Origin: a virus
Virus record (IMG/VR): IMGVR_UViG_3300025012_000023
Coordinates: 1-36,694 of that record
DNA: 36,694 nt
Reading direction: 5' to 3' (one strand)
Part shown: piece after piece, positions 11,700 through 19,311 of the stretch
How positions within the stretch are numbered: position 1 is the stretch's first letter
How the letters are laid out: each line of letters starts with the position of its first letter
Position numbers and translations under genes: made by a program
The notes under the pieces: model-generated
The model's input: only the letters and a program-made list of their open reading frames with translations
The model's database searches: none
Told to the model about the DNA's origin: nothing

Positions 11700-11756
11700 A
11701 TGAAAAAACTACTGTATCGAGCAATTTGATATGGTTTTATCCGTAATACCAAGTAA
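11700..11756 (+). CDS. Possible 18-aa leader ORF
   Basis: An 18-codon frame (MKKLLYRAIGYGFIRNTK) ends in TAATG, overlapping the next small frame. It is too short to be sure. It may only couple translation to the following frame. Confidence 0.25.
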
Positions 11757-11833
11757 TGAAAATATGGATTTATACAATATTCGCTATATTTTTACTAACA
11801 TATCACTTGCAAATTGCGAGTGCAATAATTTAG
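11756..11833 (+). CDS. Possible 25-aa membrane peptide
   Basis: MKIWIYTIFAIFLLTYHLQIASAII is a single hydrophobic segment with a signal-like N-terminus. It lies just after the endolysin, and its TAG stop is inside a terminator hairpin, so it would be the last frame of the lysis operon. It could be a lysis accessory peptide; evidence is thin. Confidence 0.35.
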   Translation: MKIWIYTIFAIFLLTYHLQIASAII

Positions 11834-11856
11834 CCTCTTAATCGGAGGCTTTTTTC
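11832..11856 (+). terminator. Intrinsic terminator of lysis operon
   Basis: A 6-bp stem AGCCTC/GAGGCT with a 7-nt loop is followed by a run of T. The TAATCGGAGG part recurs on the opposite strand at 12106-12115 in the terminator of the leftward genes. Confidence 0.85.
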
Positions 11857-11870
11857 TTAACTAAAAAAGG

Positions 11871-12044
11871 ATGACTAAAACAGATGAAGCAATCACAAGA
11901 TGTAAAATAAGAAGAATTGAACTAGGGATAGTGTTAAATCCTAATAACTATATGATCTTTAAAAAAGATCCTACAAGGATTGAAAGAAGAAATCGTGTAA
12001 TGAAAGAATTGTGAATTAGATATGAGGATTTATGGAGCTGTTAA
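11871..12044 (+). CDS. Small basic hypothetical protein
   Basis: 57 aa, rich in Arg/Lys/Ile (MTKTDEAITRCKIRRIELG...), with one UGA glycine near the end. The ATG follows an AAAAAAGG stretch, one of the few purine-rich candidate ribosome sites in this genome. It faces the leftward gene pair, with a terminator between them. A small DNA-binding regulator is possible but no helix-turn-helix is clear. Confidence 0.6.
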
Positions 12045-12098
12045 ATCTGTTTACATTTGGGGTTTAAAAGCAACAATAATGCTGTTTTTGTTTACATT

Positions 12099-12121
12099 AA
12101 AAAAACCTCCGATTATAGAGA
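12099..12121 (-). terminator. Terminator of the leftward gene pair
   Basis: On the minus strand a short TCTC/GAGG stem with an 8-nt loop is followed by seven T. It lies 46 bp after the stop of the leftward zinc-binding protein. The stem is weak, but the position and U-run fit. Confidence 0.5.
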
Positions 12122-12166
12122 TTTTTTTTAAGCAGAAAGTAAGGCCTTTATTATTATACTTATTTT

Positions 12167-12346
12167 TTATAAAAATCAACAATATTTTTCTCATTCAAAT
12201 ACTCCCCATTCTCACTCGTTATTATCTTCCCATTTTTCAGAACAATCCATACAAAAATATAATGGTTGTTCTAAATCTAATTTTCATATCCAAATATCGT
12301 TTAATCAAAATTCTTTTCTGCAAAGCAAACAACTACATTTATCCAT
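12167..12346 (-). CDS. Small zinc-finger protein, leftward
   Basis: 59 aa, encoded on the minus strand with five UGA glycines. Two CxxC pairs (CSCLLC at residues 4-9 and CMDC at 32-35) point to a zinc ribbon; the C-terminal half is very acidic and aromatic. It is one of only two leftward genes. It lies after the 118-aa leftward gene with a hairpin between them. The overlapping plus-strand frame (12022-12348) is low-complexity and antisense, so it was rejected. Confidence 0.72.
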
Positions 12347-12364
12347 AATTTTAAAGTTAATAAA

Positions 12365-12394
12365 AACCCTGACACGACACAGGGTTATTTTTTT
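12365..12394. terminator. Hairpin terminator between the two leftward genes
   Basis: A 7-bp stem AACCCTG/CAGGGTT with an 8-nt loop. On the plus strand it is followed by A and seven T; on the minus strand by a shorter T-run. It can stop rightward transcription strongly and leftward transcription weakly, so the second leftward gene may be expressed at a reduced level. Confidence 0.75.
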
Positions 12395-12749
12395 AATTAT
12401 TTTCTAATCTATCTATCCATTGTTGAATTATATTTGCTCAGGCTTTTCATTCTTCATACTCTCATATTTTATAACCTAAAGAAGAAATAAGACCTATTAT
12501 TGCATACCATTCTCCCCAATCTTTTAATCCTAATCAAGAATTATATTTTTCTAATACAAAATGCCATTGAAAGTGTTTTAGTTTTCAATTCACCTGAATA
12601 GTAAATATTAAATGTAATTGTCTAGAAATATCTTCTTCTAAATCTGTTCAAAAATCATTTTCTGAAACTTTTATTAAAGAGTTAGTACTTATTTCTTTTA
12701 TTTCTCATACTATAGAAATAAAATCTTCTGTGTAAACTATCGTTGACAT
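12393..12749 (-). CDS. Leftward hypothetical protein
   Basis: 118 aa, acidic, with several UGA glycines. The sequence begins MSTIVYTEDFISIVGEIKE and ends IQQWIDRLENN; the middle has a WHFVLEKYNSGLGLKDWGEWYA stretch. No signal peptide, membrane helix or known family was found. It is the first gene of the leftward pair, reading away from the non-coding control region. A candidate leftward promoter lies around 12798-12830 (TTTACT, 16-bp gap, TATAAT on the minus strand). Opposite orientation to everything else suggests a regulator or an accessory (superinfection or host-takeover) gene, but that is inference. Confidence 0.75.
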
Positions 12750-12809
12750 AATCTTTATAATTTTAATAATAAAAAGGTATCTGCCGTGTACTTTTATTAT
12801 ATATATATA

Positions 12810-12914
12810 ATGAATAAATCAAGTAAAAAAGATTTTTGTAAAAAGATTTGATTTTTATCAATTTATGAGTATATAGATAGTACAAGTTGAAAAACTTATT
12901 GCTCTTTACAATAA
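12810..12914 (+). CDS. Possible 34-aa protein in control region
   Basis: MNKSSKKDFCKKIG... with two UGA glycines and two Cys. It would be on a short rightward transcript ending at the terminator at 12956-12985. The frame is short and its composition is not strongly gene-like. Confidence 0.3.
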
Positions 12915-12942
12915 ATGTTACAATAAATGTGCGTTTATTGTA
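12906..12942 (+). repeat. Tandem 12-bp direct repeat plus matching inverted repeat
   Basis: TTACAATAAATG occurs twice in tandem (12906-12917 and 12918-12929). The downstream TTTATTGTA (12934-12942) is complementary to TACAATAAA in either copy, so two alternative hairpins (9-bp stem) can form. It precedes a terminator by 13 bp. This may be an operator or an attenuation element. Confidence 0.6.
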
Positions 12943-12955
12943 TTGAGACTTAATT

Positions 12956-12985
12956 AGACCCTTGCGCACACAAGAGTCTTTTTTT
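12956..12985 (+). terminator. Strong intrinsic terminator in control region
   Basis: AGACCCTTG/CAAGAGTCT forms a 9-pair arm with one C-A mismatch and a 6-nt loop, followed by seven T. It ends a rightward transcript that starts somewhere after about 12800. Confidence 0.8.
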
Positions 12986-13480
12986 GTACTTTTAAAGTGC
13001 ACCATTAAAAATAGTGTTGGATTTAATCCTGGATACCATAATTAATCACTAGAGTTATGGGGAATATACTACTGAACACTTTAATAATCAGGGCAGACTA
13101 TGTGGACAAGCGAACGATCCTATTCAAGGAATAATTAAGTTTGTATAAAAAGAGAAATGTTTTAGGAAACTAAACAAGTTCTAAGGATTAAGTCCTGAGT
13201 GGTTATGACTAATTAATACTATTGTCTGTAAGTAATTTCTTAAACTATTCTTTAAAAAACTTGCAGACTCACACAGCTCACTCAACCTTTCTTGGAATAA
13301 TTATTATCCTTGAATAATCTCTGATCTTAACTTATATAACTCCTTACTAATCTCTATAACTAAGAAAGCTAGACTCAAATAATATGTATTCATAATCTTA
13401 TATTAAAAATAAAACATATTATTATAACTATAAAAAATAAATTTGCAAAAAATTACACTAAAAAAAGAATAATTAAATAT
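12986..13480. other. Gene-free control region (candidate origin or structured RNA)
   Basis: About 500 bp contain no convincing gene on either strand. Visible structure: CCATAA/TTATGG hairpin near 13037-13061; a TGTTTTAG-GAAA-CTAAACA hairpin with a GNRA loop near 13158-13176; and an AT-rich, A-run-rich segment from about 13380 leading into the early promoter. A short leftward frame (13304-13393, 29 codons) stops at a double TAA, yet the same frame stays open for about 39 codons beyond. It may be a decayed gene or chance. The location between divergent transcripts suits a replication origin or regulatory RNA, but no iterons or DnaA boxes were recognised. Confidence 0.5.
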
Positions 13481-13522
13481 AACTGTAAAATAATTTGCAA
13501 TTTAAGGATTAATTAATATAAT
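13481..13522 (+). promoter_or_regulatory. Early promoter P1
   Basis: AACTGTAAAATAA box, then TTGCAA, 16-bp spacer and TATAAT (13517-13522). Nearly the whole 42-bp element is repeated at 19347-19388 and, with changes, at 15250-15291. It lies 25 bp before the first early gene. The leader end CTTAACAAAAACAAA also matches the leader at the third promoter. Confidence 0.85.
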
Positions 13523-13547
13523 TAAAGAGTCTTAACAAAAACAAAAT

Positions 13548-14111
13548 ATGATTGAATATAAAATCATAACATTAAACAATAAAGCACTTCCTATTCTATG
13601 AAAGGATAATTGGAAAATGTGCTGAATAACTAATGAATTTATGTATTTCAGCAGAGAAGTAAAAAAGTCTTTTAAACTTACTAAAGTAGAACAGACCAAA
13701 GAATATTTAAACTTTAAATCCTTATATCCTAAAAAATCAGGAATAACAGATCCAAAAGTTATAAATAAAGTTAATTCACTTGTAAAAGAAAATAAGTACC
13801 AAGAATTGATAGACTGAGTAACTCGTTACAATAAATTTATACTTGTTAATAATCTAATATCTAAATTTATACTTAATCCTCTAACTTTTTTAAATCAAGA
13901 AAGATACTTAGATAAATTCGATATAATAGATCAAAAAGTCTGAGCTTCTGAAATGTGGATGAATGACTATTTAGAAAAACTAGACCCAAAATTGATTGAA
14001 AAAGTGCTTGCAAAGAAAAAAGAGTGGCAAAAACAACATCCTACAACAGAATTTACAAGCTGAGTTCTAAAAAATATCATAACATACTTTAATGAAAACT
14101 GAATATACTAA
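13548..14111 (+). CDS. Early protein, possible replication organiser
   Basis: 187 aa, very Lys-rich. The C-terminal half has NLISKFILNPLTFLNQERYLDKFD, which resembles the helix found at the end of many phage replication initiator/organiser proteins (pattern: nP.tFLn.eRy). The last 60 residues are helical and charged. It is the first gene after early promoter P1 and directly precedes recombination genes. That place fits a protein recruiting the host replisome. No ATPase motif is present, and the call rests on this short resemblance. Confidence 0.6.
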
Positions 14112-14229
14112 TTGCAAAGACTGTAATAAAAAACAAACTATAAAATACACTTGGGAAAAGAGTATAAGATGTTCTAGATGTTTAGCTAGATTTTTACAAG
14201 GAAGTTGAATAATAATTAATAAGAAGTAA
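14092..14229 (+). CDS. Small zinc-ribbon protein
   Basis: 45 aa with C8..C11 (NCKDCNKK) and C27..C30 (RCSRCLAR), a compact four-Cys zinc ribbon. It overlaps the preceding gene by 20 bp in another frame. Likely a nucleic-acid or protein binding accessory factor. Confidence 0.65.
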
Positions 14230-14231
14230 AT

Positions 14232-14465
14232 ATGAAAACAGAAAATTTTAATTGTGATATTTGTAAAAAAACAGCAACCATAAAAGATAAAACAATTCAA
14301 GTTATTTTTCAAACTTATCAAGAGGATTGACAATGATGCAATCCTTACTTAGATACTGTAAAAATGGATTTATGTGTTAATTGTATGGAAGAAATATTAT
14401 CTTGAAAATGAATATTTGCTTGGGGTGCTATGTGATATAATAATTATTCCTTTATTAATAAATAA
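14232..14465 (+). CDS. Small zinc-binding protein
   Basis: 77 aa with CDICKK near residue 8 and CVNCMEE near residue 48, i.e. two CxxC pairs, plus a Gly/Trp-rich end (GKGIFAWGAMGYNNY). Five UGA glycines. It starts 2 bp after the previous stop. Role unknown. Confidence 0.65.
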
Positions 14466-14468
14466 AAT

Positions 14469-14852
14469 ATGATAGATTACAGCCATATGAGATTTTGCAA
14501 ACCAGTAACAATCAAAAAAACTCCAAAACCAATAAATAAGATTTCAGAGAAAAATAAAGAAGAAATGCTAAAACTTAAAAAAATAAAGAAAAGCATTTTA
14601 AGTGAAGCAAACTCATTACATACAAATTGTGAATATTGCAAGAAGAATTGTCAAAGTTTAGAACTTCATCATATTATATATAGATCTGAATGTATGAATC
14701 ATCCAGAAAAGCATTCTAAAATCAATTCTTTGCTCCTGTGTAGAACTTGTCATAAATTAATGCACGATCATAAGGATTTGAGAAATAAATACATTAAAGA
14801 ACGAAAACTTTGGGAAACATTTGATTTTATTAAAAAAGAAAATTATGAATAA
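14469..14852 (+). CDS. HNH endonuclease
   Basis: 127 aa. C54-x2-C57, then LELHHIIY (His67, His68), Asn86 and C91-x2-C94-H95 make a complete HNH nuclease with its structural zinc site. The N-terminal 45 residues are very basic. There is not a single glycine in the protein, so it reads identically in the standard code and in code 25. It lies among recombination genes and its end overlaps the RusA gene by 8 bp (ATGAATAA). It could act in recombination or DNA processing (NinG-like role), or be a mobile homing gene. Confidence 0.85.
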   Translation: MIDYSHMRFCKPVTIKKTPKPINKISEKNKEEMLKLKKIKKSILSEANSLHTNCEYCKKNCQSLELHHIIYRSECMNHPEKHSKINSLLLCRTCHKLMHDHKDLRNKYIKERKLWETFDFIKKENYE

Positions 14853-15234
14853 TATAATTGAAATACCTATTAGACCATTTCCAGCAGTAAGAGTAAACTC
14901 AAAAGGATGAAGATTTACACCTAGAGCAAAAGAATACCACAATAAAATGAATGAACTAAGAAGTTTAATAAATAAGGATATAGATACTATAATAAAAGCA
15001 TTAAATCAAGGATGCTACGAACTTATATTTTATTTTGCTATCCCTAAGACTAAAAGAAAGATAAAATTCTGTGAAATGCCTTACGATATACGACCAGATA
15101 CGGATAATCTTTTTAAATCATTTACAGATTCTATATTTTATTGAAAAGATACAGATGATAAGTGAATATGGAAAATAAACGCAGTAAAGAGGTATTGAGA
15201 TTGTGATAAGATAATGTTTTGCTATCAAGATTAA
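14845..15234 (+). CDS. rusA: RusA-family Holliday junction resolvase
   Basis: 129 aa. The family signature is clear: an N-terminal strand with IPIRPFPAVRVNSKG, then RPDTDNLFKSFTDSI (Asp85 and Asp87) and KDTDDKGIWKINAVKRYG (Asp104/105). RusA enzymes bind and cut four-way DNA junctions as dimers, using three acidic residues. UGA supplies glycines at 22, 100, 107 and 118. The gene is coupled to the HNH gene by an ATGAATAA overlap. It would resolve branched DNA before packaging, in step with the ERF annealing protein and SSB nearby. It is the last gene before early promoter P2. Confidence 0.92.
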
Positions 15235-15249
15235 AAAGAAATTAAAATA

Positions 15250-15291
15250 AACTGTAAAATAACTTGCAATTTAAAACATTATGAATATAAT
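15250..15291 (+). promoter_or_regulatory. Early promoter P2
   Basis: AACTGTAAAATAA box, TTGCAA (15264-15269), 16-bp spacer, TATAAT (15286-15291). The spacer differs from that of P1 and P3, so the box and hexamers are what is conserved. A hairpin TAAGAAAT/ATTTCTTA and other unstructured bases follow in a roughly 100-nt leader. Confidence 0.83.
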
Positions 15292-15394
15292 TAAAAACAG
15301 TTAAGAAATAAATAATAATTTCTTACAAAACACTTTACTAACTTGCAAAAGATAATCGCACAATCGGATCTAAGCAAACATTAACTTAAATATT

Positions 15395-15595
15395 ATGAAA
15401 CAATTAATTGCCTTGAAAACTCCTTATTGAAAAGAAAGTTATTATATAATGGAAGAATGAACTGGTAAAGGTTGGAATGATAGTAAAAAGTTTTTTAAAG
15501 ATTTTTGAATAGAAAGTAAATTAAATATATATTGAGTAAGATATTGATTTTGTACTAAAAGCTTTTTAGAAAATTTAAACTGTAAATTTCTTTAA
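15395..15595 (+). CDS. Small hypothetical early protein
   Basis: 66 aa, first gene after promoter P2, with five UGA glycines. Mixed alpha/beta look, two Cys near the end. No family recognised. Confidence 0.65.
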
Positions 15596-15596
15596 T

Positions 15597-15755
15597 ATGA
15601 TAGATTTTAAGAATTATAAAAAGGCTCTTATTGAAGATGAGCAAGAAACACTAGATAACATTGACAATTATATTTGTGATTTAAATAGAAGTGATATTGC
15701 AGAATTAATTAATTTTTATATTGATAACCACAAATATTATGCACACTTGCCCTAA
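15597..15755 (+). CDS. Small acidic hypothetical protein
   Basis: 52 aa, acidic and helical, no glycine. Starts at a TAATATG junction and overlaps the next gene by 17 bp. Function unknown. Confidence 0.6.
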   Translation: MIDFKNYKKALIEDEQETLDNIDNYICDLNRSDIAELINFYIDNHKYYAHLP

Positions 15756-15927
15756 ATGTAATGATGAAGTAGTTGAAATAGAATTTCATTCTAAACTATG
15801 TTATGATTGTATATGGACTATGGAAAAGAAGTTAGAGATTGAATGGGATAAATTAGTATCAGAATCTAATAATGCAGTCAGAACTACCAATTTACTCAGA
15901 ACATTAATTTGAAAAGTATATGAATAA
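15739..15927 (+). CDS. Small zinc-ribbon protein
   Basis: 62 aa. C4-x2-C7 (TCPKCND) and C27-x2-C30 type spacing (LCYDC) make a four-Cys ribbon, followed by a charged helix. The ATG at 15739 is preferred over the upstream TTG at 15721 because the protein then starts directly at the zinc knuckle. It ends in an ATGAATAA overlap with the next gene. Confidence 0.65.
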
Positions 15928-16246
15928 TAAAGAAAAATATAATAAATATGTTCAAGATTTATTTATTCTTAATAAGCAGATAAATAAACTCTTATTCCCA
16001 AAAGAAAACTGGGTAAACGAAGAGCTAATGTTAGAAGCTGAGAAACTACAAAAAGAAAAGCAACAAATAGAATTTGAGATGTCACAATTAGAATTATATA
16101 AAGAAGAAGAATTAATAATACCAAGAATCATTAAAAAACACACTAAATTTAATCGCTGACAAGGTTTAAGTTTATATTCCGATAATTGACACGATTTTGA
16201 AAAAATAAGAGGTTTAAATGATGAAATATTAACAATAATGATTTAA
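15920..16246 (+). CDS. Coiled-coil hypothetical protein
   Basis: 108 aa. Residues 1-65 form a Lys/Glu-rich coiled coil; the rest is a mixed tail with UGA glycines (FNRGQGLSLYSDNGHDF). Stop overlaps no other gene, and the next start follows by TAATATG. Function unknown. Confidence 0.65.
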
Positions 16247-16247
16247 T

Positions 16248-16376
16248 ATGGAAACAAAAACAAATACAATAACAGTATATATTAATTGAGTACCTCACGA
16301 TATTAAATTATGAAGTCTAAAAGCTTATATACAATACTGGAAAGCTAATTGAGACAAAGTAACATTAACAAAATAA
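16248..16376 (+). CDS. Tiny hypothetical protein
   Basis: 42 aa with a beta-like start (TNTITVYINGVPHDIKLG), flanked on both sides by TAATATG junctions and directly upstream of the ERF gene. No family recognised. Confidence 0.6.
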
Positions 16377-16377
16377 T

Positions 16378-17055
16378 ATGAAAGAAATAGCAGAAGCAAT
16401 AAAATCAGTAATGGAAGATGTAAACTGAGTTGCTAAAAATACAACTGTTTGATCTTGAACTAACTCTTACAAATGAGTTAGTGACAAAGATGTAAAAGAA
16501 AAAATGAGAGAATCAATGATTAAAAATTGATTATCTATACTCCCTACCTGAGTAAATTCAAAAATACAAATAGACAGGTGGGAAGAAATAGACACCTACG
16601 CAAAAGTTAAAGAATGAGAAAATAGACCAACAAAAACAAAACAATCTATATTTACAGAAGTAGAAACTAAATATATCCTACTTCATACTAGCTGAGAATC
16701 CATTGAATTAGCTTGATATTGACAATGAGTAGATACACAAGATAAAGGAGCAGGGAAAGCAACAACATACGCACTTAAAAATACTTTGCTTAATATGTTC
16801 TTAATCCCTACTTGAGTTGATACAGATGACACTCACTCTGATGAATACGATATACCAAAATCAAAAAAACAAGAAACACCAAAAGCACAAGAAAAAACAA
16901 AATGGTTTGAATTAAGCGAAAAAAACAAGGATGTCATTAAAAAAAGAATGACTGATGAAAATAAGACACCACAAGAAGTTATAGATTGACTGATTAAAAA
17001 CTGATATTCTATAAACGAAGAAAACAAAACAAATATTTTAAACATTAACAATTAA
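16378..17055 (+). CDS. erf: ERF-family single-strand annealing protein
   Basis: 225 aa. The ERF core is visible from residue 30 to 155, with the diagnostic block GYGQGVDTQDKGAGKATTYA at 113-131 and MFLIPTGVDTDDT after it. Within the block, two of the glycines are UGA codons, which supports the code. ERF proteins form rings that anneal complementary single strands in phage recombination. The C-terminal 60 residues are charged, and end in a small helical domain that may contact SSB. The gene is followed after 4 bp by SSB, the usual partner. The pair probably serves recombination-dependent replication and repair. Confidence 0.9.
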
Positions 17056-17059
17056 TACT

Positions 17060-17449
17060 ATGAACTCTTTAAATAAAGTACAATTAATCTGAAACATAAC
17101 ATCTGATCCTGAAGTAAAGCAAACTCCAAACGATCAATTTGTAGCAAATTTTAGCCTAGCAACATCTAGACAATGGAAAGATACAGCAGGAGAAAAACAA
17201 GAACAAACAGAATTTAGCAACATAGTTGTTTGGGGTAAACTTGCAGAAATAGTTGATAAATATATATCTAAAGGTAAAAAAGTATATGTAGAATGAAGAT
17301 TAACAACTAGAAGCTGGGAAGATCAAAGCTGAGTAAAAAGATATAAAACAGAAGTTGTAGCAGAGAATATTATATTATTATCTGCAAATGACAACACTTA
17401 TAAAAAAGAAGAAACTGAAGAAATAAATATTGAGAATATTCCCTTTTAA
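17060..17449 (+). CDS. ssb: Single-stranded DNA-binding protein
   Basis: 129 aa OB-fold SSB: MNSLNKVQLIGNITSDPEVK, then FSLATSRQWKD, TEFSNIVVWGKLAEIV, and [26 protein letters not shown]. UGA codons give the conserved glycines of VQLIGNI and VEGRL. The tail is short and ends NIENIPF, close to the acidic -DIPF tip through which bacterial SSBs recruit partners. It directly follows the ERF gene. A palindrome with a candidate promoter comes next. Confidence 0.95.
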
Positions 17450-17457
17450 AATGGTAC

Positions 17458-17505
17458 TTGACTTTATAGAAATAAATATATAATGATAGTGTATTTATTT
17501 CTATA
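17458..17505 (+). promoter_or_regulatory. Candidate promoter with 14-bp perfect palindrome around the -10
   Basis: TTGACT (17458-17463), a 15-bp gap and TATAAT (17479-17484). A perfect inverted repeat, TATAGAAATAAATA (17465-17478) and TATTTATTTCTATA (17492-17505), flanks a 13-nt centre that begins with the TATAAT. This could be a repressor operator or, as RNA, a 14-bp hairpin acting as a processing or stabilising element. There is no T-run directly after it. Confidence 0.6.
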
Positions 17506-17516
17506 ATTAAAGTAAA

Positions 17517-18041
17517 ATGACAATATGTATTAAATGTTTAATAAATAAAGATAATTCAGATTTTTATAAACATAAACAAACTTCAGATTGAATTTTACAT
17601 AAATGTATACTATGTGTTAAAGAATATCAAAAGATAAAAGATAATTCTTGAATAGACAGAAAAAGAGAGAAAACCCCAAGAAGAAAATTATGGAAAAAGA
17701 ATTTTTTAATAAAATTCAGAAAAGATAATCCAGAAAAATATAAAGCAATGTGACTAGTAAATAATTTTTTAAGATATCACAAAGAACTTAGACCAACAAA
17801 ATGTTTTGTAACAGGTAAAGAATGATGACTTATACATAAACATCATTTTGATTATACAAAACCAAATCAAGTAATACCGTGTACACCTAAGATTCACTCA
17901 GATTTTCATCAATGAAAAATAACTGAAGTAAAACCTGAATGGATATTAAAATTACCATTCAATAATAGAAAATATATAAAATCTTGAAATTTTACAAATA
18001 TAAAAAGATATGGAACCTTTAAAATACCTTTAACCATATAA
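17517..18041 (+). CDS. HNH-like endonuclease with N-terminal zinc finger
   Basis: 174 aa. Four Cys at 4, 7, 30 and 33 form an N-terminal zinc site (CIKC...CILC) of the type found in phage HNH nucleases. The nuclease part has HKHHFDYTKP at 107-116 and PCTPKIHSDFH at 121-131, matching the HHfDY...C..cH...H pattern. The C-terminus is basic. It sits between SSB and the NinB-like gene, behind its own candidate promoter and palindrome, as expected for a mobile homing gene. A role in recombination is the alternative. Confidence 0.8.
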
Positions 18042-18046
18042 GAATA

Positions 18047-18433
18047 ATGAAAGTTTTTTTTGAAAAACAAAATTGAGAAATAAAAGGTTTTTGATTAAAA
18101 GACTTTCTGGGTAATTGTAAGGATTGAATGTACGAGCTTAAAATTAAACGATTATATAAAAATAGAACACTTTCTGAGAATAATTATTATTGGGGAGTTG
18201 TTCTAAAAATATTAAGTGATGAGTTATGATATGAAATAGATGAGGTACACGAAGTATTTAAAGAAAGATTCCTAAGTAAAAAACAAAGTGTTAAATCAGA
18301 TAAGCGTATAAAACTCAAACGAGTTAAAAGCACCTCAGAACTAACAACAGTGGAATTTGAACAATATATGGATGATATACGACTATTCGCACAACAAAAA
18401 CTTAATATAATTATCCCTTTACCTAATAACTAA
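18047..18433 (+). CDS. NinB-like recombination protein
   Basis: 128 aa. The central block RTLSENNYYWGVVLKILSDE at 40-59 and the later LKRVKSTSELTTVEFEQYMDDI and NIIIPLPNN match a widespread phage family (NinB/Orf-like; pattern: r.qN.yyw.vv, STt.L.t.eFe.ym, ip.P). NinB/Orf of lambda helps load recombination proteins on single-stranded DNA. The protein is about the usual size. Its neighbours ERF, SSB and Rus-like resolvase support a recombination role. Confidence 0.78.
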
Positions 18434-18436
18434 ACA

Positions 18437-18637
18437 ATGGAATTACAAGAAAAAGAGAATAGACTAGAAGCTCTAAGAAAAATAATAAAAAACAATTCTT
18501 ATATCAAACAAGACTACTGGGCTAATCAATTATGAATATGATCCAATCACTTTTCTAACTTTGTAAATTGAAAAGCAGGGCTTAGACCTGTAAATATAGA
18601 GAAGCTGGAGAAACTTATAAAAGATAATATTAAATAA
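18437..18637 (+). CDS. Small helix-turn-helix-like protein
   Basis: 66 aa. A charged helix is followed by YWANQLGIGSNHFSNFVNGKAGLRP, which fits a Cro/CI-like helix-turn-helix (the turn glycines are UGA), then another helix. It may be a small DNA-binding regulator. No DNA target is known; it is the only XRE-like candidate seen here. Confidence 0.6.
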
Positions 18638-18647
18638 AAACAAAATA

Positions 18648-19298
18648 ATGATAAACCTAATAAATTGAGATTGTCTTGAAGAAATGAAGAAGATAGAAAG
18701 TGGGAGTATTGATTGTCTTTTAGTAGACCCTCCGTATTGAATGGACTTTCAGAGTAATTATAGGAAAGAAAAATATAATAAAATAAGTAACGATAAGTCA
18801 TTAGACTGGATAGATGATTTTGTAGATGAAACTTACAGAGTCCTTAAAAATAACACCCATTGATATATTTTCTGCAGTTTTCATAATATAGATAAATTCA
18901 AACAAGCACTTGAAAGAAAATACAAAGTTAAGAATATATTGATATGGGAAAAAAACAATACTTCAATGTGAGATTTAAAATGAGATTATGCTCCTAAATA
19001 CGAAATGATTATATTTGTACATAAATGAAGAAGAGAACTTTTATGATGATTTAGATTTGCTAATATCTTTAAATTTGCAAGAACTGGAAACAATTTTCAT
19101 CCAACAGAAAAACCAGTCGATTTAATAGAATTTCTTTTAAAAAACTCTACAAAAGAAAATGAAATAGTAATGGATTGTTTTATGGGGGGGGGCAGTATAT
19201 GAGTAGCCTGCAAAAATCTAAACAGACACTTCATCTGAATCGAGCTAGATAAAACATATTTTGATATAGCAACTAATAGAATTAATAAAGAAATTTAA
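18648..19298 (+). CDS. Beta-class DNA methyltransferase (N6-A or N4-C)
   Basis: 216 aa. Motif IV DPPY lies at residues 27-30, and the SAM-binding motif I-like DCFMGGGSIGVA near 176-187, followed by FIGIELD. This order (catalytic before SAM motif) is that of beta-class enzymes (PF01555). HPTEKPVDLIEFL before it is also typical. The product would methylate a short DNA site, protecting phage DNA from restriction or altering expression. No restriction enzyme is next to it, so it is an orphan. A run of nine G (19184-19192) encodes Gly180-182 in the SAM motif, unusual in this AT-rich genome; a slip there would cut off the last ~35 residues. A terminator follows. Confidence 0.9.
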
Positions 19299-19311
19299 AA
19301 GATAACAGATT

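Noticed and set aside
12022-12348. Plus-strand 108-aa frame
   Set aside because: It begins inside the 57-aa gene in another frame and runs antisense to the leftward zinc-finger gene (12167-12346); it is low-complexity and Ile/Leu/Phe-rich with no UGA glycine pattern.
12763-13005. Minus-strand 80-aa frame in the control region
   Set aside because: It crosses the terminator and the repeat hairpin, has low complexity, and overlaps no conserved motif.
13304-13393. RadC-like reading of the leftward control-region frame (SHNHSG downstream of the double stop)
   Set aside because: Only a few residues resemble the RadC His motif, the frame is broken, and it lacks the rest of the domain.
13443-13476. 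Another TTGCAA promoter just upstream of P1
   Set aside because: The -10 at the proper distance is only AAGAAT, and the upstream box is absent.
15721-15738. TTG start for the zinc-ribbon gene at 15739
   Set aside because: An ATG lies just before the conserved zinc knuckle, and TTG starts are not otherwise needed in this genome.
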